Source of the DNA: RGIG4576 sp045656705
GTDB lineage: Bacteria > Bacteroidota > Bacteroidia > Bacteroidales > Muribaculaceae
DNA: 64,000 nucleotides
Reading direction: 5' to 3'
Assembly (NCBI GenBank): GCA_045656705.1
Contig: JAZORR010000043.1
Coordinates: 23,292 to 87,291, forward strand
Shown: positions 43,258-52,472 of the stretch, piece by piece
Layout of the letters: each line of letters starts with the position of its first letter
Position numbering within the stretch: the stretch's first letter is position 1
The notes under the pieces: model-generated
Seen by the model: only the letters and a program-made list of their open reading frames with translations
What the model was told of the DNA's origin: nothing
The model's database searches: none
Position numbers and translations under genes: made by a program

Positions 43258-43290
43258 AAATCCCCAAATTCATCCTTAATTTGGGGATTT
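43258..43290. terminator. Hairpin after hisB
   Basis: AAATCCCCAAATT and AATTTGGGGATTT are perfect 13-bp inverted repeats with a 7-nt loop, just beyond the hisB stop. The T-tract is short on both strands. Confidence 0.75.
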
Positions 43291-43307
43291 ATTGCATCAA
43301 TATGATA

Positions 43308-44450
43308 CTATAGAACACCTTTTGTAGATGGCAATTGGTAGGTAAAAACATCGCGATGAATTGCCATTTTTATGGAACGAGCAAGGGTTTTGAATATGCC
43401 TTCAATCTTGTGATGTTCGTTATCGCCTCGCGCCGAAATGTATAAATTCATCTTAGCACCATCGCTTAAACTCTTAAAGAAGTGCAAAAACATCTCAGTT
43501 GGCATGTCTCCTATCTTCTCTCGATGAAACTCAGCATCCCACACGAGCCAGCTGCGTCCTCCAAAATCAAGCGCTACAGTACATTGACAATCGTCCATAG
43601 GCAGAACAAATCCATATCGCTCTATACCTCGTTTGTCGCCAAGAGCTATGCGTAGGGCGTCGCCAAGAGCTATGGCAGTGTCCTCGATAGTGTGATGCTC
43701 GTCAACCCATGTATCACCTTTCACCTTTATACTGAGATTCATGCCCGAATGTTTACCAATCTGATAAAGCATGTGATCAAAAAAACCAAGTCCGGTGCTA
43801 ATATCACACATCCCTGTGCCATCAAGGTCGAGAGCAATATCTATATCGGTTTCGGATGTGGTGCGCTTCACTATAGCAGTGCGTGAACCACCACGCAAGA
43901 AATCACTAATTCTATCCCACGAAGTGGTAACAAGCACACAAACATCACAAAGTCCTGCATCGGCTATTTTTTCCTTTCCACATTCTTCATTGCAAAGAAA
44001 TATAGCTTTTGCTCCAAGATTGCGTGCCAAAAGAACATCGGTGATGCGGTCGCCTATCACAAACGAATTAGCAAGGTCATATTCACCCGATGTGTATTTA
44101 CCAAGTAAAGCAGTACCTGGTTTGCGTGTAGGAGAATTATCGTGCTCAAAAGTTTTATCAATAATAATATCATCAAACACAACACCCTCGCCTTCAAGAG
44201 TGCGAAGCATCTTATTGTGAGGCATCTCAAAATCGGCAGTAGGAAATGATTCCGTACCAAGACCATCTTGATTGGTAACCATCACCAATTCATAATCTAA
44301 ATGCGACTTTATGAAATTAAGATTATGCATCACTCGTGGAAGAAACTCAAGTTTTTCAAGCGAATCCACTTGAAAATCTACTGGTGGTTCCACGATTATA
44401 GTTCCATCACGGTCAATAAAAAGAACTCGTTTGAGTTTATTTTCGGTCAT
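43308..44450 (-). CDS. hisB: Bifunctional histidinol-phosphatase / imidazoleglycerol-phosphate dehydratase
   Basis: Catalyses the seventh and ninth steps of histidine synthesis in one 380-residue chain. The N-terminal HAD phosphatase begins RVLFIDRDGTIIVEPPVDF (nucleophile Asp near residue 13). The C-terminal dehydratase domain has the metal-binding motifs GLGFFDHMLYQIGKH, DEHHTIEDTAIALGDAL and GDNEHHKIEGIFK. The start MTENKLKRVLFIDRDG at 44450 fits the family; an in-frame ATG lies 15 bases upstream. Its start overlaps the end of hisC. Confidence 0.95.
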   Translation of the reverse strand: MTENKLKRVLFIDRDGTIIVEPPVDFQVDSLEKLEFLPRVMHNLNFIKSHLDYELVMVTNQDGLGTESFPTADFEMPHNKMLRTLEGEGVVFDDIIIDKTFEHDNSPTRKPGTALLGKYTSGEYDLANSFVIGDRITDVLLARNLGAKAIFLCNEECGKEKIADAGLCDVCVLVTTSWDRISDFLRGGSRTAIVKRTTSETDIDIALDLDGTGMCDISTGLGFFDHMLYQIGKHSGMNLSIKVKGDTWVDEHHTIEDTAIALGDALRIALGDKRGIERYGFVLPMDDCQCTVALDFGGRSWLVWDAEFHREKIGDMPTEMFLHFFKSLSDGAKMNLYISARGDNEHHKIEGIFKTLARSIKMAIHRDVFTYQLPSTKGVL

Positions 44451-45474
44451 AGAGATTGATAGCATTAATTAGTTGGGCATTCTCGTCTTTTGTGCCTATA
44501 GTTATACGCAAACATCCAGCACATTTCTCCACACGATTGCGAATACGCACTATAATTCCCTTTTCGCATAAATAAGCATATAGTTCATTCGGATCATCCA
44601 CCTTCACAAGCAAGAAATTGGCATCGCTTGGATAGATATGCTTCACACAGTGCATAGAGGCAAGTGCATCAGCAAGCAGTGTGCGATTTTCGAGCAGTTC
44701 TTTAACCCAAGCATTTACTTCAGCCATATTATCCAATGCCTCTATAGCCCTTTCTTGAGTGATAGAGTTCACATTATAAGGATATTTTACCTTGTTGTAG
44801 TAATCAATAATTTCGGCACTTGCATAAGCCACACCAAGACGCAATCCAGCACGTCCCCATGCCTTAGAGAATGTTTGAAGCACAATCACATTAGGACATT
44901 CAATGAGATGACTGAGCATAGTTCCTTTTGACGAAAAATCTATATATGCCTCATCCACCATCACAATACCAGAGAATGCTTTTGCAGTATCCATTATCAA
45001 TTCAAGAGGAAACGCGTTACCTGTAGGATTGTTTGGCGAACAAATCCATATAAGTTTAGTAAATTCATCGGTCGCTGCAAGAATTTGATCTGGCGTAAAC
45101 AAGAAGTTATCATCGAGCGACACCCTACGATACTCTACATCGTTGATATCAGCACACACCTCATACATGCCATAACTTGGAGCAATAGCCACCACATTGT
45201 CCACACCAGGACGACAAAAAATACGATAGGCAAGGTCGATGGCCTCATCGCTTCCCACTCCGAGAAAAATATTCTCAGGTTTCACACCTTTTATCTCGGC
45301 AAGACGATTCTTCACCTCGCGTTGCAAAGGATCGGGATAACGATTAAGAGGCTCATTGTAAGGATTCTCATTGGCATCGAGAAACACCGAAGCCACTCCC
45401 GAAAACTCATTTCGAGCCGAACTATAAGGCGTGAGTTTACTTATATTAGGTCGTACCAATTGATTTAAATTCAT
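44437..45474 (-). CDS. hisC: Histidinol-phosphate aminotransferase
   Basis: PLP aminotransferase for the conversion of imidazole acetol phosphate to histidinol phosphate. 345 residues: LDANENPYNEPLNRYPDPLQ near 32-51, GVGSDEAIDLAYRIFCRPG, WICSPNNPTGNAFPLELI. The PLP lysine is in VLQTFSKAWGRAGLRLGVAY. The C-terminal arginine lies in CLRITIGTKDEN. Third gene of hisGDCB, 25 bases after hisD. Confidence 0.95.
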   Translation of the reverse strand: MNLNQLVRPNISKLTPYSSARNEFSGVASVFLDANENPYNEPLNRYPDPLQREVKNRLAEIKGVKPENIFLGVGSDEAIDLAYRIFCRPGVDNVVAIAPSYGMYEVCADINDVEYRRVSLDDNFLFTPDQILAATDEFTKLIWICSPNNPTGNAFPLELIMDTAKAFSGIVMVDEAYIDFSSKGTMLSHLIECPNVIVLQTFSKAWGRAGLRLGVAYASAEIIDYYNKVKYPYNVNSITQERAIEALDNMAEVNAWVKELLENRTLLADALASMHCVKHIYPSDANFLLVKVDDPNELYAYLCEKGIIVRIRNRVEKCAGCLRITIGTKDENAQLINAINLYDRK

Positions 45475-45499
45475 AATTCAAAAAGAAGAAAATTTCACA

Positions 45500-46786
45500 T
45501 TAATCACCATCTTCCAATCTTACACTCACAGCAAGTCGGTGTGCCATCAGATCTTCATTTTCTGCCATCACCTCTATAGCCTTACCGATAGTCTTCAGTC
45601 CATCTTGTGTGAGACGCTGGAAAGTGATTTTTTTACAAAAACTATCAAGGTTGACACCACTATAAGCATGAGCATAGCCACTTGTAGGCAAAGTGTGGTT
45701 TGTACCCGATGCATAATCACCAGCACTCTCTGGAGAATATGCCCCCAAGAACACCGAACCAGCATTTTCCACCTTATCGGCAAGAGCATCGGCATCGGCA
45801 TGATTGATAATAAGATGTTCGGGCGCATATTCATTGGCAAATTCCATTATATCCTTATCATTCTTCAGCACAATTATGCGACTATGAGACAACGACTTTC
45901 TCATCATCTCTTGGCGAGGAAGAGTGCTGAGCAACTCCTCTATTACAGTAGGTAAATTACTTGCAAACTCTTCGTTTGTAGTGAGAAGAATGGATTGGCT
46001 ATCTGGTCCGTGCTCGGCTTGCGAAAGGAAATCACTTGCCACGAAACGAGGATTGGCATTTTCATCGGCAATAATCATCACCTCCGATGGTCCTGCTGGC
46101 ATATCTATAGCCACTGCTTGCGCTCCAACTTGTTGTTTGGCTTCCATCACAAAACGGTTGCCCGGTCCGAAGATTTTATACACCTTTGGAACGCTTTCTG
46201 TTCCATACGCCATAGCAGCCACAGCTTGAGCACCTCCAACCTTATAAATTTCGGAAACACCAGCCACGCATGCAGCATATAAAATGGCCGGATGCACCCG
46301 TCCCTCTTTATTGGGAGGTGTGCAAAGCACAACCTTGCGACAACCAGCTATACGAGCCGGAATAGCAAGCATAAGCACAGTAGAAAACAATGGCGAGTTA
46401 CCACCAGGGATATATAAACCCACCCTGAAAATTGGTTTAGCACGTTGGATACAAGTGACGCCGTTAGCAGTATCGAGATGGATATCATCCATTCGTTGTG
46501 CCTTGTGAAACTTAGATATATTTTTGGCAGCAACAGCAATTGCTTGCTTGAGTGCGTGTGGCACCAATTCATCGGCATCGGCGATTTCATCTGCACTTAC
46601 CTTTATTTTTGAGAGTTCCACTCCATCAAATCGGCGTGCATACTCCTTTAACGCCTCATCGCCACGAGTACGCACTTCGTGGATAATAGAGGCCACAGTA
46701 TCACGCAACTCGGCAGTATCGCTCACAGCTCGCTGCATCAAACTTCCCCATTGAGCACGATCGGGGTAAAGTATAGTATTTATCAT
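45500..46786 (-). CDS. hisD: Histidinol dehydrogenase
   Basis: NAD-dependent two-step oxidation of histidinol to histidine. 428 residues: VSASEIADADEL-like N-terminus, RVGLYIPGGNSPLFSTVLML near 120-139, and FGPGNRFVMEAKQQVGAQAV. The catalytic Glu/His pair is in PEHLIINHAD and the loop SGTNHTLPTSGYAHAYSGVN. Its ATG overlaps the hisG stop by one base (TGATG), so hisG and hisD are translationally coupled. Confidence 0.96.
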   Translation of the reverse strand: MINTILYPDRAQWGSLMQRAVSDTAELRDTVASIIHEVRTRGDEALKEYARRFDGVELSKIKVSADEIADADELVPHALKQAIAVAAKNISKFHKAQRMDDIHLDTANGVTCIQRAKPIFRVGLYIPGGNSPLFSTVLMLAIPARIAGCRKVVLCTPPNKEGRVHPAILYAACVAGVSEIYKVGGAQAVAAMAYGTESVPKVYKIFGPGNRFVMEAKQQVGAQAVAIDMPAGPSEVMIIADENANPRFVASDFLSQAEHGPDSQSILLTTNEEFASNLPTVIEELLSTLPRQEMMRKSLSHSRIIVLKNDKDIMEFANEYAPEHLIINHADADALADKVENAGSVFLGAYSPESAGDYASGTNHTLPTSGYAHAYSGVNLDSFCKKITFQRLTQDGLKTIGKAIEVMAENEDLMAHRLAVSVRLEDGD

Positions 46787-47640
46787 CACGGAACCATTTT
46801 TTCAATATTAAGCACAAGTATACCTTCGGCACCTGCAGCTTTAAGTTTACCAATAATCTCCCAGAAATATTTCTCTTCGATAACGGTATGCACCGAACAC
46901 CAATTTTCATCGGCAAGAGGAAGTATCGTAGGGCTTTTAATGCCAGGAAGAATAGACACCACACCATCAAGTTTGGCACGAGGCACATTCATAAGCACAT
47001 ATTTCTTGCTCTCGGCAGCCTTCACTGCTTCTATGCGAAAGAGGAGTTCGTCTAAAATTTCTTGCTTATCCTCACTCAGTTTTTTAGGATTTCCTATAAG
47101 CACTGCCTCAGAGGCAAGCACATTCTCCACCTCTACAAGATTGTTGCTCACAAGAGTGCTACCCGATGATACAATATCAAAAATAGCATCGGCAAGACCA
47201 ATACTTGGCGCTATTTCCACCGAGCCACTAATCTCGTGTATACAGGCATTGATATTATTCTTAGTTAAGAAATCACTAAGTATACGAGGGTAGGAAGTGG
47301 CTATTTTTTTACCATCAAACCATTTCACACCTGTGTAGGTGTGCTTTTGTGGAATAGCAAGAGCAAGATGACATTTACTGAAGCCCAGATTGCGAATAAT
47401 TTCTACATTCTTAGCTTTTTCAAGTACTTCATTTAGTCCCACTATGCCTATATCAGAAGTACCCGAAGCCACAGATTCGGGAATATCGTCGTCGCGGAGA
47501 AATAACAACTCCACTGGAAAATTGCGTGATTGCACAAGTAGAGTGCGCTTCATGGCTGTAAGCTTTATACCAGCTTCGGAGAGGAGCGCGATTGTTTCGT
47601 CGTAAAGACGACCTTTAGATTGTATTGCTATGCGTAACAT
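46786..47640 (-). CDS. hisG: ATP phosphoribosyltransferase (long form)
   Basis: First committed and feedback-controlled step of histidine synthesis. At 284 residues it is the long HisG with a C-terminal histidine-binding domain, so it does not need HisZ. Motifs: LRIAIQSKGRLYDETIALL at the start, DIGIVGLNEVLEKA near 68, the PRPP-binding loop IFDIVSSGSTLVSNNLVEV, and the C-terminal regulatory segment ILPLADENWCSVHTVIEE. First gene of the his operon; its leader contains a GAGTTAG-type repeat. Confidence 0.96.
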   Translation of the reverse strand: MLRIAIQSKGRLYDETIALLSEAGIKLTAMKRTLLVQSRNFPVELLFLRDDDIPESVASGTSDIGIVGLNEVLEKAKNVEIIRNLGFSKCHLALAIPQKHTYTGVKWFDGKKIATSYPRILSDFLTKNNINACIHEISGSVEIAPSIGLADAIFDIVSSGSTLVSNNLVEVENVLASEAVLIGNPKKLSEDKQEILDELLFRIEAVKAAESKKYVLMNVPRAKLDGVVSILPGIKSPTILPLADENWCSVHTVIEEKYFWEIIGKLKAAGAEGILVLNIEKMVP

Positions 47641-47644
47641 TAAA

Positions 47645-47664
47645 TTCAGTTAGGAGTTAGAAGT
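47645..47664. repeat. GAGTTAG-type microrepeat in the hisG leader
   Basis: The stretch reads TTCAGTTAGGAGTTAGAAGT and carries two GTTAGGA/GTTAGAA heptamers. Related copies lie near 23004-23037, 29571-29590 and 63114-63143. Confidence 0.5.
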
Positions 47665-47701
47665 TAATGGTTCTCAATTATCTTATTAGTTTCTATATGC
47701 A

Positions 47702-47733
47702 CAAAGTTATACTTATTTATTCAAATAAACAAA
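47702..47733 (-). promoter_or_regulatory. his operon promoter
   Basis: On the minus strand TTTG (47730-47733), 20 bp, TAACTTTG (47702-47709). The leader would be about 55 nt. No His-rich leader peptide is evident. Confidence 0.75.
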
Positions 47734-47788
47734 ATAAAATTGCATTATTTGCGATTTTATGCAATATATTCCTAATTTATACGACAAA

Positions 47789-47817
47789 TAGGCTGACGCA
47801 AAAGATACGCCAGCCTA
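47789..47817 (-). terminator. Hairpin after the LRR protein gene
   Basis: TAGGCTG (47789-47795) and CAGCCTA (47811-47817) form a stem extended by inner pairs. The T-tract on the minus strand is weak (TTTGTC). Confidence 0.6.
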
Positions 47818-47853
47818 CGGAAACATATTTTTTAATTACTAACCTTGCTTATT

Positions 47854-49980
47854 TTAGAGAGCCACCTTTGTAGCTTTATTGCCTTGCTTGCGAATGAAGA
47901 TACCCTTTTGGGCATTTTCAACTTTGATACCTTGTAGGTTGAAATATTCAACTGGCAAGTTATCTTCAGCATTCACTTCTTCCACCGCAGTAGGATCGTC
48001 AAGTACTTCGAAAGTAGCATCTTCTTCCAATGGATCGATCAAATAGATATTGTCTTCGTCAAGCTCTACTTTTTCTCCATTATACATCACCATAAAATAG
48101 TGAGGTTTTGTAACCTTAAGTTCCACAGGGTCGCCACTTACCACAAATAGGCTTGTGCCATCGGCAATGTTGTGTAGATTCATTTCGCCACCTACGCCAT
48201 ATTCTACAGAAGCACCTTCGTTGATAGTAACAGCAAGACTCACTTTAGTCTTGATAAGATTGTTCCAAGCAGTAATTGCACGATAATCTTCAACTAATGC
48301 AGTAGGCATAGTCACGACAACAGTAGATGCTGGTACGCTATTAAATGCACCTGTACCAGTGGTAGGAACTTCAGCACAAAGAGCATCGATCTTATTCAAC
48401 TTAGAGCAACCATAGAAAGCACTCTTACCAAGGTCGGTAAGACCTGTACCAAGTGTCAATTCTTTCAAAGAAGTACAATTTTGGAAAGCCTTTTCATCTA
48501 CAAGTACCACACTGTTAGGAATAACCAAAGATTTAACAGAAGTAGCTCTATTGAAAGCCATATTTCCAATTGAAATAAGTCCTTCAGGCAATTCCACATT
48601 CTTCAATGCAGAACAATAAGAGAATGACTTTTCACCAATAGATTGAAGGGCAGTGCTGAAATTGATACTTTCAAGTTTTGTACATTCAGCAAATGCTTCT
48701 TTTCCGATTGTCATAACAGTATTAGGCATTGTAACCGCTGTAACATTATCACAATAATAGAATGCATTATTACCAATGAAATATACGCCTTCAATAATGT
48801 CGTATTGAGCTGCTCTTTGATTAGGATATGCCATTAAAGTAGTTTTATCCTTAGAGTAAAGCACACCGTCTACTGATTCGAAGTTTGCGTTAGCTCCATC
48901 CACTTCAATAGATTTCAATGCTGTACATCTATAGAAAGGAGCAGATCCAATAGTAGTCACACCCGAACCAATCTTCACTGTTTCCAATCCCATACAGTAA
49001 TAGAAAATACTATTACCCAAAGAAACCACACTATTAGGAATAGCGATAGAAGTCAATGCAGTAGCGTTATCGAAAGCATATTCACCAATAGTTTGGAGAC
49101 CTTCATTCAAATTTACTTTGGTCATAGCAGTACAACCATCAAAAACGCTTGCACCGATTGTAGTGACACTGCTTGGCATTATCACTTCAGTAACCTTTGT
49201 GCAACCAGAAAATGCTTCGTCATCAATAACCTGTGTACCTGCAGCCACATTCACTGCACCTGCCAAAGCAGTAGGACACTTCATTAGGTTTGACTTATTT
49301 TTTGAATAAAGGATTTTATCAATAGCACAATATGTAGCATTTTCAGCGTCGACATCATATTCTTCCAATGCCTTACAACTTCCAAATGCATCACTTGCAA
49401 TCTTTGATACATTTTTTGGGAAATAAACCTTCTTCAACAATTCGCAATATTTGAAAGCAGATGAATTAATTTCCTTTACACCTTCACCAAGAGTCAATGA
49501 AGTCATCTTAATACAATTATAGAATGCGTAAGTATTAATTACTTCCACGCCATCAGGAATTACAATAGCTTCAAGTTTTTTACAATTATTGAAAGCATAA
49601 TTTTTAATTTCAACAAGAGAGCTTGGAAGTGTGATTTCGGTGAAAGCATTACTTCCATTAAATGCATCTTTTTTGATTGACTTCAAACCTTCAGGAAGTA
49701 CAATAGAAGTCATAGAAGTACACTTGTAGAATGCTTTTTCGCCGATAGCAGTAACATCGTAAGTAACACCTTCGTTCACAACTTGTGCAGGCACCACGAT
49801 ATCACCAGAGTAGCTGCCACCCTTAGAATTGGTATAAGTAACTTCTACAGCATTAGAGCCATCGTCGGTAGTAAGAATTGTATAAGCCAAACCGTCAACA
49901 GTGAAACCATCGGCAAATACATTAAGACTCATCAATAGTCCCACTATTGCAAGAGTAGATTTAAGTAGAATTTGTTTCAT
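47854..49980 (-). CDS. BspA-like leucine-rich repeat protein
   Basis: A 708-residue secreted protein: signal peptide MKQILLKSTLAIVGLLMSLN...FADG, then about 20 LRR_5/TpLRR units of roughly 23 residues, such as TAIGEKAFYKCTSMTSIVLP and LVEIKNYAFNNCKKLEAIVI. A beta-rich region follows near 590-650. The C-terminus (PVEYFNLQGIKVENAQKGIF) resembles the tail found on many Bacteroidales surface proteins. BspA-type proteins in oral species bind fibronectin and fibrinogen; adhesion is therefore a family-based guess. The start at 49980 gives a clean signal peptide. Confidence 0.88.
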   Translation of the reverse strand: MKQILLKSTLAIVGLLMSLNVFADGFTVDGLAYTILTTDDGSNAVEVTYTNSKGGSYSGDIVVPAQVVNEGVTYDVTAIGEKAFYKCTSMTSIVLPEGLKSIKKDAFNGSNAFTEITLPSSLVEIKNYAFNNCKKLEAIVIPDGVEVINTYAFYNCIKMTSLTLGEGVKEINSSAFKYCELLKKVYFPKNVSKIASDAFGSCKALEEYDVDAENATYCAIDKILYSKNKSNLMKCPTALAGAVNVAAGTQVIDDEAFSGCTKVTEVIMPSSVTTIGASVFDGCTAMTKVNLNEGLQTIGEYAFDNATALTSIAIPNSVVSLGNSIFYYCMGLETVKIGSGVTTIGSAPFYRCTALKSIEVDGANANFESVDGVLYSKDKTTLMAYPNQRAAQYDIIEGVYFIGNNAFYYCDNVTAVTMPNTVMTIGKEAFAECTKLESINFSTALQSIGEKSFSYCSALKNVELPEGLISIGNMAFNRATSVKSLVIPNSVVLVDEKAFQNCTSLKELTLGTGLTDLGKSAFYGCSKLNKIDALCAEVPTTGTGAFNSVPASTVVVTMPTALVEDYRAITAWNNLIKTKVSLAVTINEGASVEYGVGGEMNLHNIADGTSLFVVSGDPVELKVTKPHYFMVMYNGEKVELDEDNIYLIDPLEEDATFEVLDDPTAVEEVNAEDNLPVEYFNLQGIKVENAQKGIFIRKQGNKATKVAL

Positions 49981-50021
49981 ATAAATTGTATGTTTAATAG
50001 TTATTAATTTCAATATTTTCG

Positions 50022-50053
50022 CAAAAGTAATAAATATTTTATAAATAAATCAA
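50022..50053 (-). promoter_or_regulatory. Promoter of the LRR protein gene
   Basis: On the minus strand TTG (50051-50053), 21 bp, TACTTTTG (50022-50029), 42 bases before the start. Confidence 0.6.
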
Positions 50054-50104
50054 CTTTCTAAATATGTTTTACAACATTATTCGCAATTTATGCGTATATA
50101 TATA

Positions 50105-50146
50105 CAAGAGACTATGCAAACCCATTTGGTAAAACATAGTCTCTTG
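50105..50146 (-). terminator. Terminator of the Asn/His-rich protein gene
   Basis: CAAGAGACTATG and CATAGTCTCTTG form a perfect 12-bp stem around an 18-nt loop. No good T-tract follows on the minus strand. Confidence 0.55.
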
Positions 50147-50183
50147 CTAAGATATTCTATATTCAAGGAATATCTAAGTTACC

Positions 50184-51050
50184 TTAATATGTTCCAAACG
50201 AAAGCACTGTGTAATATCTACCGTCGTGATAATAATATTCAAGAGTCACCATTCCGTGACGGTCGCCACCATACCACACGCACTCTCTTCCTCCGTTGGC
50301 CAACGATTGAGTGCTAACTGGATAACCATAGGTATCGCAAAGGGTGTGATACACATTGTTGAATCTTCCCTTGTCACTCCAACTTGTAGAGTCGATGAAT
50401 TGTGCCGATGTCATTTTGCCCCAAGCAAAGTGTATCATAGCATCGCGCCAATTATATCCACATTGCACTGTATTCACAAGATAAATCACATCGTTGGTGT
50501 ATCGAGTAATCACATGTCCCATATGACGGAGATGGTTGATAGTGGCATTATATAGCGAACCAAAATTCAATCCAAAAACTCCACTTATCACAGGCGCATT
50601 ATGATGAGGGTGCCAATGTGCAGGAGGAGCCACTCTCGGCATAGGATGATGACATCCATGGTGGTGATTCTCGTGATGAGGTGCTGGCTTGTGTGATGGA
50701 GCAGGCACTGGGGTGTGATTATTCTTAGGCGGCTGATTATTGCCAGGACGAGTGCTCGTGCTAGGTCGATCGTTATTACCTGCGTTTGGTCGATTATTGT
50801 TGCGATTTCCGTTTACATCGGGAGCTTTCTTATCGTCATTTCTATTAATATTATTGTTATTTACTTTCTTTTCATCATTTATATTAGGACGACGACCATT
50901 GTTTCTTTCACGACTATTGTCGTTGGCTCTTTGCTCGGTGCGCGACGAAGTAGGTCGTCGTTGTGCCAAAGCATCTACAGGATTCATTATCATCAAGCAC
51001 AATGAGAGTGCGATACCTGTAGTGATTGTGTGTAAATTTAAATGTCTCAT
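50184..51050 (-). CDS. Asn/His-rich secreted protein of unknown function
   Basis: A 288-residue protein with an N-terminal signal (TTGIALSLCLMIMNPVDALA). A low-complexity segment at about 30-120 is dominated by Asn, Arg, Pro and Asp. A His-rich patch follows (HKPAPHHENHHHGCHHPMPR), then a folded C-terminal domain of about 130 residues (SLYNATINHLRHMGHVITRY, NVYHTLCDTYGYPVSTQSLA, MVTLEYYYHDGRYYTVLSF). I do not recognise the domain. The His patch could bind metal; that is speculation. It stands alone between the LRR gene and tsaE. Confidence 0.75.
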   Translation of the reverse strand: MRHLNLHTITTGIALSLCLMIMNPVDALAQRRPTSSRTEQRANDNSRERNNGRRPNINDEKKVNNNNINRNDDKKAPDVNGNRNNNRPNAGNNDRPSTSTRPGNNQPPKNNHTPVPAPSHKPAPHHENHHHGCHHPMPRVAPPAHWHPHHNAPVISGVFGLNFGSLYNATINHLRHMGHVITRYTNDVIYLVNTVQCGYNWRDAMIHFAWGKMTSAQFIDSTSWSDKGRFNNVYHTLCDTYGYPVSTQSLANGGRECVWYGGDRHGMVTLEYYYHDGRYYTVLSFGTY

Positions 51051-51125
51051 AATGTTCAGTTTTTATATTGTTAATCAACTGTGTTTGTAGTTTTGATATA
51101 GAATAGTGGAAAAGGTTTAATCAAC

Positions 51126-51192
51126 AGTTATAAAAAAGCTAAATTTTAGGATATTTTAAACAATGAAAATATCCTTATATAAGGCTTTTTTG
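51126..51192. other. Large nested hairpin upstream of tsaE
   Basis: An inner perfect stem GGATATTTT/AAAATATCC with an 8-nt loop sits inside an outer pairing AAAAAGC...GCTTTTTT, followed by a T-run. It could end a short transcript from the left or act in the tsaE leader; the candidate tsaE -7 box (TATCTTCG, near 51235) lies after it. Confidence 0.5.
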
Positions 51193-51268
51193 CTTGTTAA
51201 TTACAAATTTAGTGATAATTAGCAATAAATTGTGTATCTTCGCAGAATAATATAAAAATGTGACAATA

Positions 51269-51706
51269 ATGGCAACAAAAACTATTCAAATACAATCATT
51301 AGACACTATTCAAGAAGCAGCAAAGCAATTTGTGGCTGAAATGGGGGATTACACAGTGTTTGCTTTCAACGGAGAAATGGGTGCAGGCAAAACCACATTC
51401 ATCAAGGCACTCAGTCAAGAACTTGGTGTGGAAGATATCACTAACTCTCCATCGTTTGCTATCATCAACGAATATCGTAGCGACACCACAGCTGAACTTA
51501 TCTATCACTTCGACTGCTATCGTCTCGAAAACGAAGACGAAGCTGAAGAAATAGGTGTAGAGGACTATTTCTATAGTGGTGCTCTATGTTTCATTGAATG
51601 GCCAGAACGCATCACCGACCTTCTTCCAGATGACACAGTGGAAGTGGATATCGTAGAACAAGAAGATGCTACTCGCCTCATCACACTCACTTTCCCTGAA
51701 GAATAA
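51269..51706 (+). CDS. tsaE: tRNA threonylcarbamoyladenosine ATPase TsaE
   Basis: ATPase needed for the t6A37 tRNA modification with TsaB and TsaD. 145 residues with P-loop FNGEMGAGKTTFIKALSQEL (about 33-52), TNSPSFAIINEY, and IYHFDCYRLENEDEAEEIGV followed by the CFIEWPERI motif. The start at 51269 avoids an upstream GTG. The stop overlaps the birA start (TAATG), so the two genes are translationally coupled. Confidence 0.94.
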   Translation: MATKTIQIQSLDTIQEAAKQFVAEMGDYTVFAFNGEMGAGKTTFIKALSQELGVEDITNSPSFAIINEYRSDTTAELIYHFDCYRLENEDEAEEIGVEDYFYSGALCFIEWPERITDLLPDDTVEVDIVEQEDATRLITLTFPEE

Positions 51707-52443
51707 TGCCAAGATATATACTGCTACACAACACTGCATCTACTAATACCTACTTGAGCAAAATGGCAACCATATTGCCAAGTGGCATTGTTATCCACAC
51801 CCATAATCAAAGCGAAGGTCGTGGACAACGAGGCAATTCGTGGGAAGCTGAACCTGGCAAGAACATCACATTTTCGATGCTTGTGAAGCGTCCTGCAGTA
51901 GCAGTGAGTCATCAGTTTGCCATAAGCGAGGCTGTAGCAGTGGGCATCGTGGATGTGCTCAATGAATATGCCGAAGGCTTCACCATCAAGTGGCCAAACG
52001 ACATATATCACCACAATAGCAAAGTGTGTGGTATTCTCATTGAACATTCCATTATGGGCAGTGGTATCAATCACTCTATTATAGGTGTGGGATTGAACAT
52101 AAACCAGACCACTTTTGTGAGTGATGCACCCAACCCCATATCATTGGCACAAATCACGGGCAAAGAATTCGACCTTGATGATGTACTGCACAAGGTGTGC
52201 GAATCGATTGAACGCCGATGTGCATTTGACAACTATAGCGAAGAGGATTTTGCCAATTTGCATCAAGAATTCCTATCTATGCTATATCGCAATGATGGCG
52301 AGTTTCATAGTTTTGTCTATCCCGATGGCACACTATTTGGGGCAAAAATAGTGGATGTGGAACCGTATGGCATGATAGTGCTCGAAAAAGAAGATGGCAA
52401 CACCGAGCGTTATGCATTTAAAGAAATATCATTTATTATCTGA
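51706..52443 (+). CDS. birA: Biotin-[acetyl-CoA-carboxylase] ligase
   Basis: Attaches biotin to carrier proteins. The 245-residue monofunctional form lacks the DNA-binding domain of E. coli BirA. Motifs: STNTYLSKMATILPSGIVIH, the biotinyl-AMP loop SEGRGQRGNSWEAEPGKNIT (about 37-56), FTIKWPNDIYHHNSKVCGIL with the catalytic lysine, and GVGLNINQTTF. Coupled to tsaE by a TAATG overlap. Confidence 0.94.
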   Translation: MPRYILLHNTASTNTYLSKMATILPSGIVIHTHNQSEGRGQRGNSWEAEPGKNITFSMLVKRPAVAVSHQFAISEAVAVGIVDVLNEYAEGFTIKWPNDIYHHNSKVCGILIEHSIMGSGINHSIIGVGLNINQTTFVSDAPNPISLAQITGKEFDLDDVLHKVCESIERRCAFDNYSEEDFANLHQEFLSMLYRNDGEFHSFVYPDGTLFGAKIVDVEPYGMIVLEKEDGNTERYAFKEISFII

Positions 52444-52472
52444 ATAAATAGTAACAAAACAATTATTATCCA

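Noticed and set aside
47641..47701. Histidine attenuator leader peptide before hisG
   Set aside because: No short frame with a run of His codons and no terminator/antiterminator pair is visible; only a GAGTTAG microrepeat is present.
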